A stretch of 64,000 nucleotides of DNA from Nostoc sp. KVJ20. Lineage in GTDB: Bacteria; Cyanobacteriota; Cyanobacteriia; Cyanobacteriales; Nostocaceae. Shown in pieces: positions 27,883-37,677 of this stretch (its first letter is position 1; each line of letters starts with the position of its first letter). The notes beneath the pieces were generated by a model. The model saw only the letters and a list, made by a program, of their open reading frames with translations. It was not told where the DNA came from and did not search any database. The translations under genes were made by a program, and so were the position numbers. The stretch is from positions 1 through 64,000 of the forward strand of contig NZ_KV757602.1 of NCBI RefSeq assembly GCF_001712795.1. Direction: 5' to 3'.

Positions 27883-29433
27883 ATGCATATCGAAGAACCC
27901 ACTACCCATGAACCGGAAGTTCCATTTTCAGTACAAGATTCCCCAAGTTTGCCAGAACCAGAAGACTTATCTCAAGAAAATTTAGATGCTTGTCAATACT
28001 CACAAGCCGCCTTACAAATGGCATTAATCGCCAGTGGCTTGGGGTTGTGGGATTGGAATCTCATAACTGACAAAACCTATTATGATCCTCAGTGGAAGCA
28101 CATTCTGGGATATGAAGTAGACGAAATCGACAATGATTATAAATCCTTTGAGCAACTTGCACATCCACAAGATTTACCCAGAATTCGCCAGGTATTGGAC
28201 GATTATCTCCAAGGATGCACACCAGTGTTTGAAGTCGAATTGAGAATGTTGACCAAATCGGGAGAGTGGAAGTGGATTCTGACTTGTGGCAAAGTATTTC
28301 AGTGGGATAAATTCGGGAAACCAGTGCGGATGGCGGGGACGCACAAGGATATTACTCAGGATAAGGCGATGTCTACGACGGGCTGCGCCTACGCTACTCA
28401 ACAATACCAACAATTTGAACAACTCCAAAGAGAAATTGCCCAACGCCAATCTACCGAAGACCAAATTCGGGAAAAATCACAGCAGCTAGAAATTACCGTC
28501 GATGAACTCAAATATACCCAAAAGCAGTTATTGCAAAACCAGAAAATGGCTAATCTCGGCCAACTGGTGGCGGATATGGCTAACGAAATTAACAACCCGG
28601 TTAGCTTTATCTACGGCAATCTCCATCCCGCCAGTCAATACGCTGAAGACTTAATCAGAATCATAGAACTTTACCAACATCACTATCCCACACCCAGCCC
28701 AGTCATTGCCTTACATCTGCAACGTCTCGACCTTAGTTTTGTGAAAACAGACTTTTTAAAATTGTTGTGGTCAATGCGAGCCGGCTCTGAGCGCGTCAAA
28801 GAAATCGTTTTCGCCTTGCAGAATTTTTCAAGCTCCGACGCAGGTAAAATGAAAAAGGTTGACCTGCATAAAGGACTTGATAGTGTTCTGAGAATTTTGC
28901 AGCATCGTCTGAAAGAAAAATCTGATCGAGCCGGGATTGAAGTAATTAAAACCTTTGGTGAATTACCCTTAATCGAATGTTATCCTGGTGAATTAAATCA
29001 GGTATTTATGAATATCTTAACTAATGCTATTGATGCCTTAGAAGAGAGGATGAAACATGATTATTCTTTTAGTCCCAAAATTTTGATTAATACAGAAGTT
29101 GTTAGCAGTCATTTATCATTGGTCAATAGTAATGAACCTTGGACAAATGATAAACAACTAGGGAAAAAATACAAAGTTATAATTCGCATTTCTGACAATG
29201 GCAAAGGTATACTTCCCCATATCCAGAGACATATATTTGAACCATTTTTTACGACCAAACCAGTAGGGAAAGGTCAAGGATTAGGATTATCAATTAGTCG
29301 GCAAATTATAGTTGAAAAACATCAAGGTAAACTGAAGTGTAATTCTCAATTAGGTCAAGGTACAGAGTTGGTGATTGAAATGAATACAACAGCAAGACAC
29401 TATGCCGCTATGAGAAAACACGCCAGCTTTTAG
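27883..29433 (+). CDS. PAS histidine-kinase-like protein with the H-box His replaced by Asn
   Basis: The 516 residues hold a PAS/PAC domain (about 45-160; LGLWDWNLITDKTYYDP, GTHKDITQDKA), a coiled coil (about 165-220), a HisKA-like region and HATPase (N-box NQVFMNILTNAIDAL; DNGKG; GKGQGLGLSIS). The H-box reads VADMANEINNP: residue 234 is Asn (AAC at 28582-28584) where the family, and His1695 of the large hybrid, has His. ATP-binding boxes look intact, so it may bind ATP but cannot phosphorylate itself at the usual site. Residues about 162-171 (AMSTTGCAYA) come from an inserted dispersed repeat. Confidence 0.9.
   Translation: MHIEEPTTHEPEVPFSVQDSPSLPEPEDLSQENLDACQYSQAALQMALIASGLGLWDWNLITDKTYYDPQWKHILGYEVDEIDNDYKSFEQLAHPQDLPRIRQVLDDYLQGCTPVFEVELRMLTKSGEWKWILTCGKVFQWDKFGKPVRMAGTHKDITQDKAMSTTGCAYATQQYQQFEQLQREIAQRQSTEDQIREKSQQLEITVDELKYTQKQLLQNQKMANLGQLVADMANEINNPVSFIYGNLHPASQYAEDLIRIIELYQHHYPTPSPVIALHLQRLDLSFVKTDFLKLLWSMRAGSERVKEIVFALQNFSSSDAGKMKKVDLHKGLDSVLRILQHRLKEKSDRAGIEVIKTFGELPLIECYPGELNQVFMNILTNAIDALEERMKHDYSFSPKILINTEVVSSHLSLVNSNEPWTNDKQLGKKYKVIIRISDNGKGILPHIQRHIFEPFFTTKPVGKGQGLGLSISRQIIVEKHQGKLKCNSQLGQGTELVIEMNTTARHYAAMRKHASF
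28366..28394 (+). repeat. Small dispersed repeat inserted in frame
   Basis: GCGATGTCTACGACGGGC plus TGCGCCTACGC resembles the GC-rich small dispersed repeats of Nostoc genomes. It is read as AMSTTGCAYA in the linker between the PAS domain and the coiled coil and does not shift the frame. Confidence 0.65.
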
Positions 29434-29570
29434 GTAATATTTATAGCCGTAGCCACATAGGTTAGGACATTTTGAAAACTCCAAGGCTAGGAATAGTAAT
29501 ACTTTTACCTCCTGCCTCCAGCAAGAACAAGAAATCCATAAAAACAAGTGTTGCCAACAGCATCGGTTGT

Positions 29571-31196
29571 TTATTTTACCCCATTACCATGATGCGCCAA
29601 GGCTGCCATTCCATATTCTGAAGCACGTAACTCCTGATCAGAGATTTCTGGCTCCTTGGTATAGACCGAACTCAGTAAGATATTCAGAACTCCACTTTCT
29701 TCAGCTTGACTAACAGCGCGATGTGTAATCAATTCACCTACATTCAGAATCACGTTGTCTTCTGGGTCAAGAATGACACGGGTAACTGGACGACCCAGAG
29801 CTTGTTCAATCCGTTGCTTCTTCATTGCCCGTGTGCCGCGTCCTTGTAAGTTTTCTGCCTTCACTTTCAAGGCTTGCCAAAAAGTGTTGAGATTCTCTTG
29901 AGCAATACTTGCCCCATCGCGCAGTTGAACTTTGTTTTCTAACCATCTGTCACTTGCGGTAGAACCGACTGCGGTTGCCAGAGTTAGACCGACAGCGTTC
30001 AGCAATTCTGCTTCTTTACCGTAAGTCTGGGCCCGATCCAGAAGAGATTCCGTCACAATTTGCCCAGATGCCGCAATAATTAAGCCATCGTTAGCACGCA
30101 CTGTTTGTACGACTCTACGCCCTTTTGCCTGCTGGATCGCCACATGTCCTACCAGCGAATCAACCGAGTGACGCAGATTAGCGGCGCTACTGTGAGTTAG
30201 GCTCCCAATTCGATTGCTAGTAGATTCTGTTGCTGCTTGCAAATTGCGACTGATATTGACAGTCAGGCTACCACCCGTAGCTCGATAAAGTTCATCAAGG
30301 ATACCCATGCGATCGGCTGCTTCTGCATCGACTAGCGTCACTTCCTGCCCTTGTAGTAGCAGTACATTGCCGTCTGGAGTCAGCACATCCCGCTCAACAT
30401 GCTTGCCAATCACATATACCTTTTGCTCGGCAGGATCAACCAAATTGTTTGTTAGGGAAGCAGTTGCATCTCGATTGAGGTCTTGCAGTTTGCTGCTAGT
30501 AGCATCAGTTACAGCTTGCAATTGCTCACCTGCATTCTGACTTGCTTCCTGTAGCACACGGTTCATACTCTCTACTGAGCTTTGCATCTGCTCATTCACG
30601 GTTTGAGATGCTGTTTGCAATCTGCGATTGGTAGTCTCAGCCGATTCTTGTAATCTATCTCCAGTTGCCTGAACAACTCCTCGGATACCACCCACCTGTT
30701 CTTCCATCATTTGAGAGGTTTCTGGAGGTACAAAGGCAACATCATAACCAATTTTCAGGGCTTCACGAGCAGGAACGAACGATCGCCCTGAATAAGCATC
30801 GGCAAATACACCGCCAGAAACTTCGTATCCTTCCACCAGTCCACTATGCTCATCGAAGAACAAATCGACCAATCCACCGAGGTCAAGTCCCTCAGTAGTC
30901 AGAATTCTCTTTTTTCTCAACACGATATTTTGGTGCAGAATCTCTTTAATTGCAGGGACACGATGTGCTTTAACAACAGATTCTTTCGAGTTAACTACGA
31001 TCGCATCCAACCCAATCGCTTGCACTTCTTCCAAAGGAATCACTTTTGCGTCTCGAAACAGTCCTTTTTCTGCAACGAGAAAACCCAAAAGTTGATTGCG
31101 TTTCTGGTCAAAAATTAAATCTATAATTCGGACAACTTTCTCGCCTGTGTCGTAGGTGACGACAACTTTATCTATAACATCACTACCTTTACGCAT
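29571..31196 (-). CDS. PRC-barrel domain protein
   Basis: The 541 residues have two N-terminal PRC-barrel repeats (about 1-75: [24 protein letters not shown]; about 85-165: [22 protein letters not shown]). A helical heptad-rich part (about 175-260; [22 protein letters not shown]) and further PRC-like and helical segments follow. The PRC fold occurs in photosynthetic reaction centre subunit H and RNA-processing protein RimM. The role here is unknown. AGGAGGG, eight bases before the ATG, lies inside the end of the upstream gene, and the upstream stop TAA directly abuts this ATG, so translation is probably coupled. Confidence 0.8.
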   Translation of the reverse strand: MRKGSDVIDKVVVTYDTGEKVVRIIDLIFDQKRNQLLGFLVAEKGLFRDAKVIPLEEVQAIGLDAIVVNSKESVVKAHRVPAIKEILHQNIVLRKKRILTTEGLDLGGLVDLFFDEHSGLVEGYEVSGGVFADAYSGRSFVPAREALKIGYDVAFVPPETSQMMEEQVGGIRGVVQATGDRLQESAETTNRRLQTASQTVNEQMQSSVESMNRVLQEASQNAGEQLQAVTDATSSKLQDLNRDATASLTNNLVDPAEQKVYVIGKHVERDVLTPDGNVLLLQGQEVTLVDAEAADRMGILDELYRATGGSLTVNISRNLQAATESTSNRIGSLTHSSAANLRHSVDSLVGHVAIQQAKGRRVVQTVRANDGLIIAASGQIVTESLLDRAQTYGKEAELLNAVGLTLATAVGSTASDRWLENKVQLRDGASIAQENLNTFWQALKVKAENLQGRGTRAMKKQRIEQALGRPVTRVILDPEDNVILNVGELITHRAVSQAEESGVLNILLSSVYTKEPEISDQELRASEYGMAALAHHGNGVK

Positions 31197-31409
31197 TTAT
31201 CTATCCCTCCTATATTGATTTTCTTGTTCAATTACTTGTTGGTTAGTTGCTTGACCTTTAAGCTGAAAATATCGTCCCTCTCTACCAAAACCGGGAACGA
31301 TATCAATCATGCCAAAGTATTCGAGTAATACCCCAAATATGGCAACAATGATGATTAAAACAGTTATATTTGCTCCAGAATTAGAGCGTTTTCCTATGAG
31401 TCTAGGCAT
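31197..31409 (-). CDS. Small single-helix membrane protein
   Basis: This 70-residue protein has one hydrophobic helix (ITVLIIIVAIFGVLLEYFGMI, about residues 15-35) and a basic, Gln-rich tail (NQQVIEQENQYRRDR). I do not recognise a family. It is the first gene of a two-gene operon with the PRC-barrel protein (stop and start adjoin), so it may be a membrane partner of that protein (inference). Confidence 0.65.
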   Translation of the reverse strand: MPRLIGKRSNSGANITVLIIIVAIFGVLLEYFGMIDIVPGFGREGRYFQLKGQATNQQVIEQENQYRRDR

Positions 31410-31892
31410 TGTATTTCATTATTTATTGTTGTTTTTTATTGTTGTAAACATTGCTGTAAATGTTATACAAGAAATTTATATCATTAAATTTAGTTAATGT
31501 GTTTATTTATTGGTATATACCTTACTTTAGATACTCTTTTGTAATCAAAAGATCCAAACGACATCTTTCCAAAGATAGATTTTTGAGTTAGTTCTTATCA
31601 ATCTCTTATATAGGACTCATATTTGATTTCTGACAAAACTCAGTACAACTAAGAAGCCTTATTGACTGTAGCAAGATTGCCTATTGCCTATTGCCTATTG
31701 CCTGCCTACGCAAATTAGTTCAGAAATCAAAGCGGATTCCTATATTCTTGGAAAGAAATATTTTTGTTAGCCTCAATAGCATTGAATAACTGAAAAGATA
31801 ATGTCATTTTTCCATTGGGGATTCGTTTCGTCGAGTTATACTGAGCGCATCTCAAAGTTAGGGTTAGGGTAGTACAAACAGCAGAGTAAGTA
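31410..31892. other. Gap with MITE copy C
   Basis: It contains the roughly 135-bp element at 31609-31744. The remaining sequence is AT-rich leader for the divergent membrane-protein and acetyltransferase genes. Confidence 0.55.
31609..31744. mobile_element. MITE-like repeat, copy C
   Basis: It is bounded by TATAGGACTC and GATTCCTATA. Ends of about 25 bp are imperfect inverted repeats (TTTGATTTCTGA). The middle has four tandem TTGCCTA units. It has the same orientation as copy A; copies differ mainly in heptamer number. Confidence 0.65.
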
Positions 31893-32402
31893 ATGTTTAC
31901 GTTTCACCTAATTAATGAGAGTAATGCACGCGCTATCTTAAGTTGGCGATATGAGCCACCCTATGATTTATATAACTACTCAGAGCCAGAAGCTAATCTA
32001 CTACAACATATTCTGCACCCCCAGAACACCTTTTACAGTATTCTGGATGAGAATAGCGAGTTAGTAGCTTACTGTTCTTTTGGACAAGATGGACAGGTCA
32101 CTGGTGGTGATTACAATGAGCAGGCGTTGGATATTGGTATGGGGATTCGCCCTGACTTGACCGGACGAGGAAAGGGTGCTGAGTATGCCAAAGCCGTATT
32201 GGAATTTGCCAAAAGTTTATTTCAGCCAAAAGCTTTTCGGGTAACGATCGCAGCATTCAACAAGCGTGCGATCAGGGTATGGCAGAAATTGAAATTCGAG
32301 CATCAGCAGTCATTTGAGCGACGAAGTGATGGAATGCAATTTATCGTGTTATTACGATCAGACTGCTGTAAGACATCGCCCAATTGGGAAAATTTAGCTT
32401 AG
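31893..32402 (+). CDS. GNAT family N-acetyltransferase
   Basis: The 169 residues match a GNAT fold: the beta4 strand LDIGMGIRPDLTGRGKGAEYAKAVLEFA contains the R/Q-x-x-G-x-G/A acetyl-CoA loop (TGRGKGA), followed by FRVTIAAFNKRAIRVWQKLKFE, the conserved motif-B region. The substrate is unknown; this subgroup resembles RimJ/RimL-like acetyltransferases. Nothing in the neighbourhood suggests one. The extreme C-terminus runs into a GGDEF remnant on the other strand. Confidence 0.85.
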   Translation: MFTFHLINESNARAILSWRYEPPYDLYNYSEPEANLLQHILHPQNTFYSILDENSELVAYCSFGQDGQVTGGDYNEQALDIGMGIRPDLTGRGKGAEYAKAVLEFAKSLFQPKAFRVTIAAFNKRAIRVWQKLKFEHQQSFERRSDGMQFIVLLRSDCCKTSPNWENLA

Positions 32403-32475
32403 AACAACCCTAGTCATACCTAAACTGACAGTTAAAACAGCAGATGGTAGAGCATCAATGTCAGAATACTGGATC
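32394..32475 (-). pseudogene. Remnant of a GGDEF domain C-terminus
   Basis: On the minus strand, YSDIDALPSAVLTVSLGMTR can be read up to a stop, matching YPSIGGLPAAVLTVSLGVAS in the GGDEF protein at 25396-27393. The DNA match is also visible (CTAAACTGACAGTTAAAACAGCAG against CTAAACTCACAGTTAAAACAGCAG). No start or further domain remains. Confidence 0.6.
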
Positions 32476-32570
32476 TAATGATGGGAAAATAAAGGTAAGT
32501 TAACCATCCTCAAACTGGCTAGGCTATTTAACCAAGACAGGTAAACAGCGAATTTTATCAATCAAAATTT

Positions 32571-33167
32571 ATGAATTCGACCATTCCTTCTCAAACTCGA
32601 AAGCCACCTACCCAAGCAATAGGAGCCAAAATTTTCCACTGGTGTAACATCATTAGTCTGTTTATCATGCTCACCAGTGGACTACAAATTTACAACGCCA
32701 ACCCTGTTTTTGGTGGACGTGCAGGTTTGCACATTCCTCCGATATTTACTTTAGGAGGTTGGCTTGCAGGAGGTAGACACTGGCATTTTGCAGCAATGTG
32801 GCTATTCTCCCTAAATCTCTTATGGTATGGAATTTACATTTTAATTACCCGGCGTTGGCGACATCGGTTTGTCGGTGTCAATGACTTCAAAGCATTACAA
32901 AAAAGTCAAAATTCTAAGCGTCTAATTTATGCTTGGCATCGGATTGCATATACAGCAATTATTCCTATTTTGTTGCTGGCATTATTTACAGGAATAGGAA
33001 TGTATAAACCTGCTCAGTTTCCCTGGATAGTGGATTTTTTTGGCAATTGGCAAGCATTGCGAATCGTTCACTTTGCCTCAGTGCCGCTGGTTATCTTATT
33101 TGCAGTGATTCACTCTCGATTAGGGCAGAAAGCTGGAGGCGCTCAACTAACAGAATCAATGTTTTAG
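32571..33167 (+). CDS. Cytochrome b/b6-type membrane subunit
   Basis: This 198-residue integral membrane protein has four helices with candidate haem ligands: IFHWCNIISL (His24), GGRHWHFAAMWLF, AWHRIAYTAIIPIL and RIVHFASVPLVILFAVIHSRLG. It fits the thiosulfate-reductase cytochrome b / cytochrome b561 superfamily, which passes electrons between quinones and a partner oxidoreductase, often a molybdopterin enzyme. No such partner lies beside it, so the partner must be elsewhere if it exists. Confidence 0.82.
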   Translation: MNSTIPSQTRKPPTQAIGAKIFHWCNIISLFIMLTSGLQIYNANPVFGGRAGLHIPPIFTLGGWLAGGRHWHFAAMWLFSLNLLWYGIYILITRRWRHRFVGVNDFKALQKSQNSKRLIYAWHRIAYTAIIPILLLALFTGIGMYKPAQFPWIVDFFGNWQALRIVHFASVPLVILFAVIHSRLGQKAGGAQLTESMF

Positions 33168-33257
33168 TAAAAAAAACTCTGGTCATGGAGATAGATAAAC
33201 GCGGGTACTAATAACCAATGACAAATGACAAATAACAAATGACTCTTTTTAAAAAAT

Positions 33258-34691
33258 ATGAACTTTTTTGATAAATTGAATGGAAATATCTTGCAAAATC
33301 AAAGCTTACTGTTTGTAGGACTTGATCCAAATCCAGAGATGATGCCTGTGCGTTATGAATCTGAAGAACTCATTACTGGTTTGGAGAAGTGGTTACAATT
33401 CATTATTGCTGAAACTGCTGATTTCGTCTGTGCTTATAAACCAACACTTGGGTTTTACGAAGCGTTAGGTATTCCTGGTTTAGAACTGCTGTACAAAACT
33501 TTAGCAGCTATTCCAGCCCACATCCCAGTTATTTTAGATGCCAAACACAGTGACTTAAATACTAGTACTATTTTTGCCCGGACTGTGTTTACAGAATGGC
33601 AGGTGGATGCAATCACTCTTAGCCCCTATACAGGACAAGATCATGTAGCACCTTTTTTGGTCTATCAGGGTAAAGCGGTGTTTATTTTATGCTGTACTTC
33701 TAATCCAGGTGCAGAAGCTTTACAACAATATCCTACAAACGAATCACCTCTTTATTTACAGGTGGTAAAAGAATCAAAAACTTGGGGAACTCCAGAACAA
33801 TTGGGTTTGGAAGTGGGAACTACAAAACCTGAAGTTTTAGCACTGATCCGAGCGATCGCGCCGGAACGAATTATTATGGCGCGTAGCATCTGGGCGGAGG
33901 GTCAAAACCTGAAGCAAATTTTAGAAGTAGGCTTGAATGCTAACGGTGATGGTTTGCTGATTCCTGTTCCTCAAGATATGTTGGGAAACACACAATTATC
34001 TGAGCAAATCCAGTCTTTACGCGCAGAAATTAATCAAATAAAAGCTGAAATTATTCACGAAAATTCCACGTGTTCTGTGTGGTTTCCTGATGTTTGTTTG
34101 CTAAATCAGCATCCCCATCAGGATTTAATTTTACAACTTTATGATATTGACTGCATTATGTTTGGCAGCTTTGTCCAAGCATCGGGAGCTATATTTCCTT
34201 ATTACATCGACTTACGCAAAATTATTTCCAACCCTCAAGTTTTTAATCAAGTTCTCACAGCTTATGAGGACATTTTGAAAAACCTGAATTTTGATAGGTT
34301 AGCAGGTATTCCCTATGGTTCTTTACCTACTGCGACTGGTTTAGCTTTGCGCCTTCATTGTCCAATGATTTTCCCTCGTAAAGAGGTTAAGGCACACGGA
34401 ACGCGGAGAGTAATTGAGGGTAACTTTCATCCGGGTGAAACAGTTGTAGTGGTTGATGATATTCTCATCAGTGGTAAAAGTGTTATGGAAGGGGCAGGAA
34501 AGTTAGAATCAGCAGGATTAAATGTTAATGATATTGTGGTATTTATCGACCATGAACAAGGGGTAAAAGATAGATTACAACAAAATGGCTATCGTAGTCA
34601 TGCGGTTTTAACTATTTCAGAAATTACTAATACTTTGTATCAAGCAGGGCGAATAAATGAGGAGCAATTTTTAGCTTTTGCTGAAAGTTAA
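33258..34691 (+). CDS. pyrF: Bifunctional orotidine-5'-phosphate decarboxylase / orotate phosphoribosyltransferase
   Basis: The 477 residues form a fusion catalysing the last two steps of UMP synthesis in the cytosol. The N-terminal half (about 1-270) is class II OMP decarboxylase (LFVGLDPNPEMMP; VILDAKHSD with catalytic Asp-Lys-Asp; CTSNPGAEALQQYP). The C-terminal half (about 285-477) is PyrE (TGLALRLHCPMIFPRKEVK; PRPP loop VVVVDDILISGKS). The decarboxylase-first order is the reverse of that in animals and is known in cyanobacteria and trypanosomatids. A TGACAAA heptamer run precedes it at 33216-33241. Confidence 0.95.
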   Translation: MNFFDKLNGNILQNQSLLFVGLDPNPEMMPVRYESEELITGLEKWLQFIIAETADFVCAYKPTLGFYEALGIPGLELLYKTLAAIPAHIPVILDAKHSDLNTSTIFARTVFTEWQVDAITLSPYTGQDHVAPFLVYQGKAVFILCCTSNPGAEALQQYPTNESPLYLQVVKESKTWGTPEQLGLEVGTTKPEVLALIRAIAPERIIMARSIWAEGQNLKQILEVGLNANGDGLLIPVPQDMLGNTQLSEQIQSLRAEINQIKAEIIHENSTCSVWFPDVCLLNQHPHQDLILQLYDIDCIMFGSFVQASGAIFPYYIDLRKIISNPQVFNQVLTAYEDILKNLNFDRLAGIPYGSLPTATGLALRLHCPMIFPRKEVKAHGTRRVIEGNFHPGETVVVVDDILISGKSVMEGAGKLESAGLNVNDIVVFIDHEQGVKDRLQQNGYRSHAVLTISEITNTLYQAGRINEEQFLAFAES

Positions 34692-34811
34692 AAATTGGAA
34701 TAGTAGGGAGCAAGGAATGGGGAAATATTTTTCTTATCTATTTTCCCTTAAGTCTATTTAATTCTCAAGTTCAATGTAGAAATTAGAATAATTTTGATTT
34801 TAAAATTAACT

Positions 34812-35912
34812 ATGAATTTTTCACTGAATCAACTACTTAGATGGTTAATTTTTACGCTACTATTTCCTCTAGCTTTTCTTAATGGTTGGCTAGTATTTTT
34901 ACTGGTTAAAAATTTTCAACCTGTCGTAACAATTCTTGTCTTGGCTACCTTGCTGGCATTCGTCTTAAACTATCCTGTTTCAATTATTCAAAAGCGAGGA
35001 CTTAAACGTGGCTATGCAGTAGCGTTAGTTTTTATATCAGCATTGATAATTATCATTGCTCTGGGCATTACTTTATTACCCATTGTTTTAGAGCAATTTA
35101 ATGAGATGGTTAAAGTCTTTCCCCAATGGATTGATTCTAGCGAAGAAAAACTTCAGATTGTAAATGAATGGTTTTTTAGACACAGAATAAATGTGAATCT
35201 AAGTCAGTTATTAGCAAAAATTACTGAGCAATTACCCAATGAATTAGAGTTTGTTTCAGACAAGCTTTTAAGCATTATCATAGATACAATTGATAGTATT
35301 TCTGAGGCGTTAATCATTGTAGTTCTGACTTTTTATCTATTGTTAGATGGGCCAAGGATTTGGGAGGGTATATTTAAGAAGTTACCTGGAAGTATAGCTC
35401 AACAGGTAAGCCAGTCTATTCAGCAAAACTTCCAAAATTATTTGATTGGCCAGGGAACTTTAGCTTTGCTGATGGGTGTTTCAATAACATTATTATTTTT
35501 AGCTTTTCAAGTCCAGTTTGCTTTACTCTTTGGTTTGGGAGTTGGGCTTTTGAGCTTAATTCCCTTTGGTGATGTCGTCAGTCTTGTTGTAATAACTTTC
35601 ATCATAGCCACACATAACTTTTGGCTAGCAGTAAAGGTTTTTGCGGTAGCTGTTGTCATTGACCAGTTAATTGATCAGGCGATCGCACCACGTCTTTTAG
35701 GTAAAATTACTGGTATTCGACCAATATGGGTGTTAATTGCTTTGCTTATCGGAACCAATGTTGGTGGAGTCTTGGGTTTGCTAATCGCGGTTCCTGTAGC
35801 TGGTTTTATCAAAGATGTAGCAGATGGGTTTTCTAAATCTAGTGATTCCGATAATGCTGTTAATGGTGAAGCAGCATCAGAATTGTTGGCAGAAGAATCA
35901 ATCTCGCCATGA
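34812..35912 (+). CDS. AI-2E family transporter (PerM-like)
   Basis: This 366-residue polytopic membrane protein starts at ATG 34812 (a TTG 18 bases earlier is less likely). Hydrophobic helices occur at about 10-35, 38-58, 66-90, 150-180, 210-265, 270-295 and 300-340. Family segments ATLLAFVLNYPVSIIQKRGLKRGYAV, GQGTLALLMGVSI, SLIPFGDVVSLVV and IAPRLLGKITGIRPIWVLIALLIG are clear. Members export autoinducer-2 or act as Na+/H+ antiporters; the substrate here is unknown. The C-terminal tail is acidic and Ser-rich. Confidence 0.88.
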   Translation: MNFSLNQLLRWLIFTLLFPLAFLNGWLVFLLVKNFQPVVTILVLATLLAFVLNYPVSIIQKRGLKRGYAVALVFISALIIIIALGITLLPIVLEQFNEMVKVFPQWIDSSEEKLQIVNEWFFRHRINVNLSQLLAKITEQLPNELEFVSDKLLSIIIDTIDSISEALIIVVLTFYLLLDGPRIWEGIFKKLPGSIAQQVSQSIQQNFQNYLIGQGTLALLMGVSITLLFLAFQVQFALLFGLGVGLLSLIPFGDVVSLVVITFIIATHNFWLAVKVFAVAVVIDQLIDQAIAPRLLGKITGIRPIWVLIALLIGTNVGGVLGLLIAVPVAGFIKDVADGFSKSSDSDNAVNGEAASELLAEESISP

Positions 35913-35920
35913 GTGATTCT

Positions 35921-36015
35921 GGAGTAATGAGTAATGAGTAATGAGTAATGAGTAATGAGTAATGAGTAATGAGTAATGAGTAAATACCCATTTCTCATCC
36001 ACTTATTACTCATTT
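35921..36015. repeat. STRR of GAGTAAT heptamers
   Basis: About nine tandem GAGTAAT units are followed by an inverted part (ACTTATTACTCATTT) that can pair back with them. They lie between the convergent AI-2E and RTX genes. Confidence 0.8.
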
Positions 36016-36121
36016 AAAGTCCTTTGATATCCTCACCGGGCTTAAAGCTACGGTGATTCCAATCTTGACTCCTGACTCCTGAATTCTGTTCGATAAAAGA
36101 TTGACTCAGGTTTCCATAAGC

Positions 36122-37633
36122 TTACGATAACTGGAAGACAGAACTGTTGTTTGGATCAATATTTGTACTAATGTCAGCTTGGGTAAAGGTAGTGCCAAAG
36201 AGGGTCAATAACAACTGTCCAGTACCAAAACCTGCATTATTAGCGATGCCATCTCCTAAGAGGAACTGACTATTACCGTTGACAATACGCACGTCTATTG
36301 CACCAATACCACCAAAAGAAAGGATATCTCCCCCTGTTCCCGTTACAAATTCGTTGATTCGGTCTTGACCATCACCCAAGTTATAGCGAATGGTATCGCT
36401 GCCATTTCCTCCAGTAAGTGTGTCATTGCCAGTGCCACCATTGAGATAGTCATTACCTGCACCACCGGTGAGATTGTCAGCGCCAGCACCACCAAACAAG
36501 GTGTCATTTCCACCGCCACCAAATAGAGAATCAGCGCCTAAACCGCCGTCTAGATAATCATTCCCTGCATTACCAATTAAGGTGTCATTCCCAGCAAAGC
36601 CAAAGAGATTATCGTTGCTGCTGGTTCCGGTGAGGGTGTTGTTAAATTCATCTCCAATATCTAGACCAATTGCATCATCTGCGATCGCACCTGTAAGATC
36701 CGCTCCCACGAAAATGGCATCGGTAAAGTCCCCTTTAGACAGATTAGCGTTCCTCAAGTTGGCATCCGTGAAATTTGCACCAACGGCAAGTCCATTAAAA
36801 AAAAGACCTTCTGCGTTGGCTTGGGTAAAGTTAGCTCCACTCAAATCAGTATCAGCAAAGTCAGCCCCACTCAAGTTTGTTACTGTAACATTGCCATTGG
36901 CATCTCTAAAGGAACTAAAATCAGCACCAGTTAAAATCAAATCTTCTGCGGAAACGTTGCTGAAATTCGCACCACGAAAACTAACATTACCTGACTGTGT
37001 TGGATTTAGTAGTTCTACATCACTGATGGAGAGATCACTGAAATTAGCCAGATCAAAAATAGAGTTTTGTAAGGTAAAATCGGTCAAGTTTGTCAGACGA
37101 AAGTCAGCACCCGTTGCATCGACGTTGACCAAAATAGTACTATCCAACTCAGCCTCTAGAAAGCTGGCATTCACGAGCGTTGCACCTGTAAAGTCAGCGG
37201 CTTTTAGCTTCGCCTTAAATAAATCGGCTCCCGTGAAGTTAGCACCTCTCAGGTTGGGGCGCTCAGATTGTTCACCACTGAGATTAGCTTCCCGCAAATT
37301 AGCATTAGTCAGGTTTGCGTTTGATAGATTGATGAATTTCGTGTTAATCAACGACAGATTAGCCTGTCTCAAATTGGCTCCACTGAAATTGACATTTTCT
37401 AATGTCGCCTTGAACAAATTAGCTGGTTGAGGAAAGCTGTTATTAGGGGCAAAAATTGCACCAGATGCATTTACGTTAAATAGCTTTGCTTCTTCAAAGT
37501 TAGTGCCTCGCAGCCCTGTATTGACGAATTGAACATTTGTGAGGGTAGCTTTGAAAAAATTGGAGCCATTTAAGTTTTGACCGTTAAAATTGTTTCCGAC
37601 TAGGCTCTGTTCACTAAAGTTGAAAGCTGTCAT
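36122..37633 (-). CDS. Pentapeptide-repeat / RTX calcium-binding protein
   Basis: The 503 residues fall into three parts. About residues 1-335 are A(N/D)LxX/A(N/D)FxX pentapeptides predicted to form a beta-helix. About 340-430 are RTX nonapeptides (GGxGNDTLxG) that bind calcium in a parallel beta-roll. A C-terminal part ([18 protein letters not shown]...[11 protein letters not shown]) resembles the haemolysin-type secretion end. There is no N-terminal signal, as expected for type I secretion. It lies 44 bp downstream of the glycosyltransferase-parvulin gene on the same strand, so they are probably co-transcribed. Likely exported, with unknown function (inference). Confidence 0.88.
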   Translation of the reverse strand: MTAFNFSEQSLVGNNFNGQNLNGSNFFKATLTNVQFVNTGLRGTNFEEAKLFNVNASGAIFAPNNSFPQPANLFKATLENVNFSGANLRQANLSLINTKFINLSNANLTNANLREANLSGEQSERPNLRGANFTGADLFKAKLKAADFTGATLVNASFLEAELDSTILVNVDATGADFRLTNLTDFTLQNSIFDLANFSDLSISDVELLNPTQSGNVSFRGANFSNVSAEDLILTGADFSSFRDANGNVTVTNLSGADFADTDLSGANFTQANAEGLFFNGLAVGANFTDANLRNANLSKGDFTDAIFVGADLTGAIADDAIGLDIGDEFNNTLTGTSSNDNLFGFAGNDTLIGNAGNDYLDGGLGADSLFGGGGNDTLFGGAGADNLTGGAGNDYLNGGTGNDTLTGGNGSDTIRYNLGDGQDRINEFVTGTGGDILSFGGIGAIDVRIVNGNSQFLLGDGIANNAGFGTGQLLLTLFGTTFTQADISTNIDPNNSSVFQLS

Positions 37634-37677
37634 ATTATGCTCCTCAAAAAAAAATAAGCGGTTTCAAAGTTAAGGAA

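Noticed and set aside
36582..37430. 282-residue plus-strand frame
   Set aside because: It is the antisense of the pentapeptide repeats. Low-complexity Lys/Ala/Pro/Ser composition follows from the repeat, and no family is recognised.
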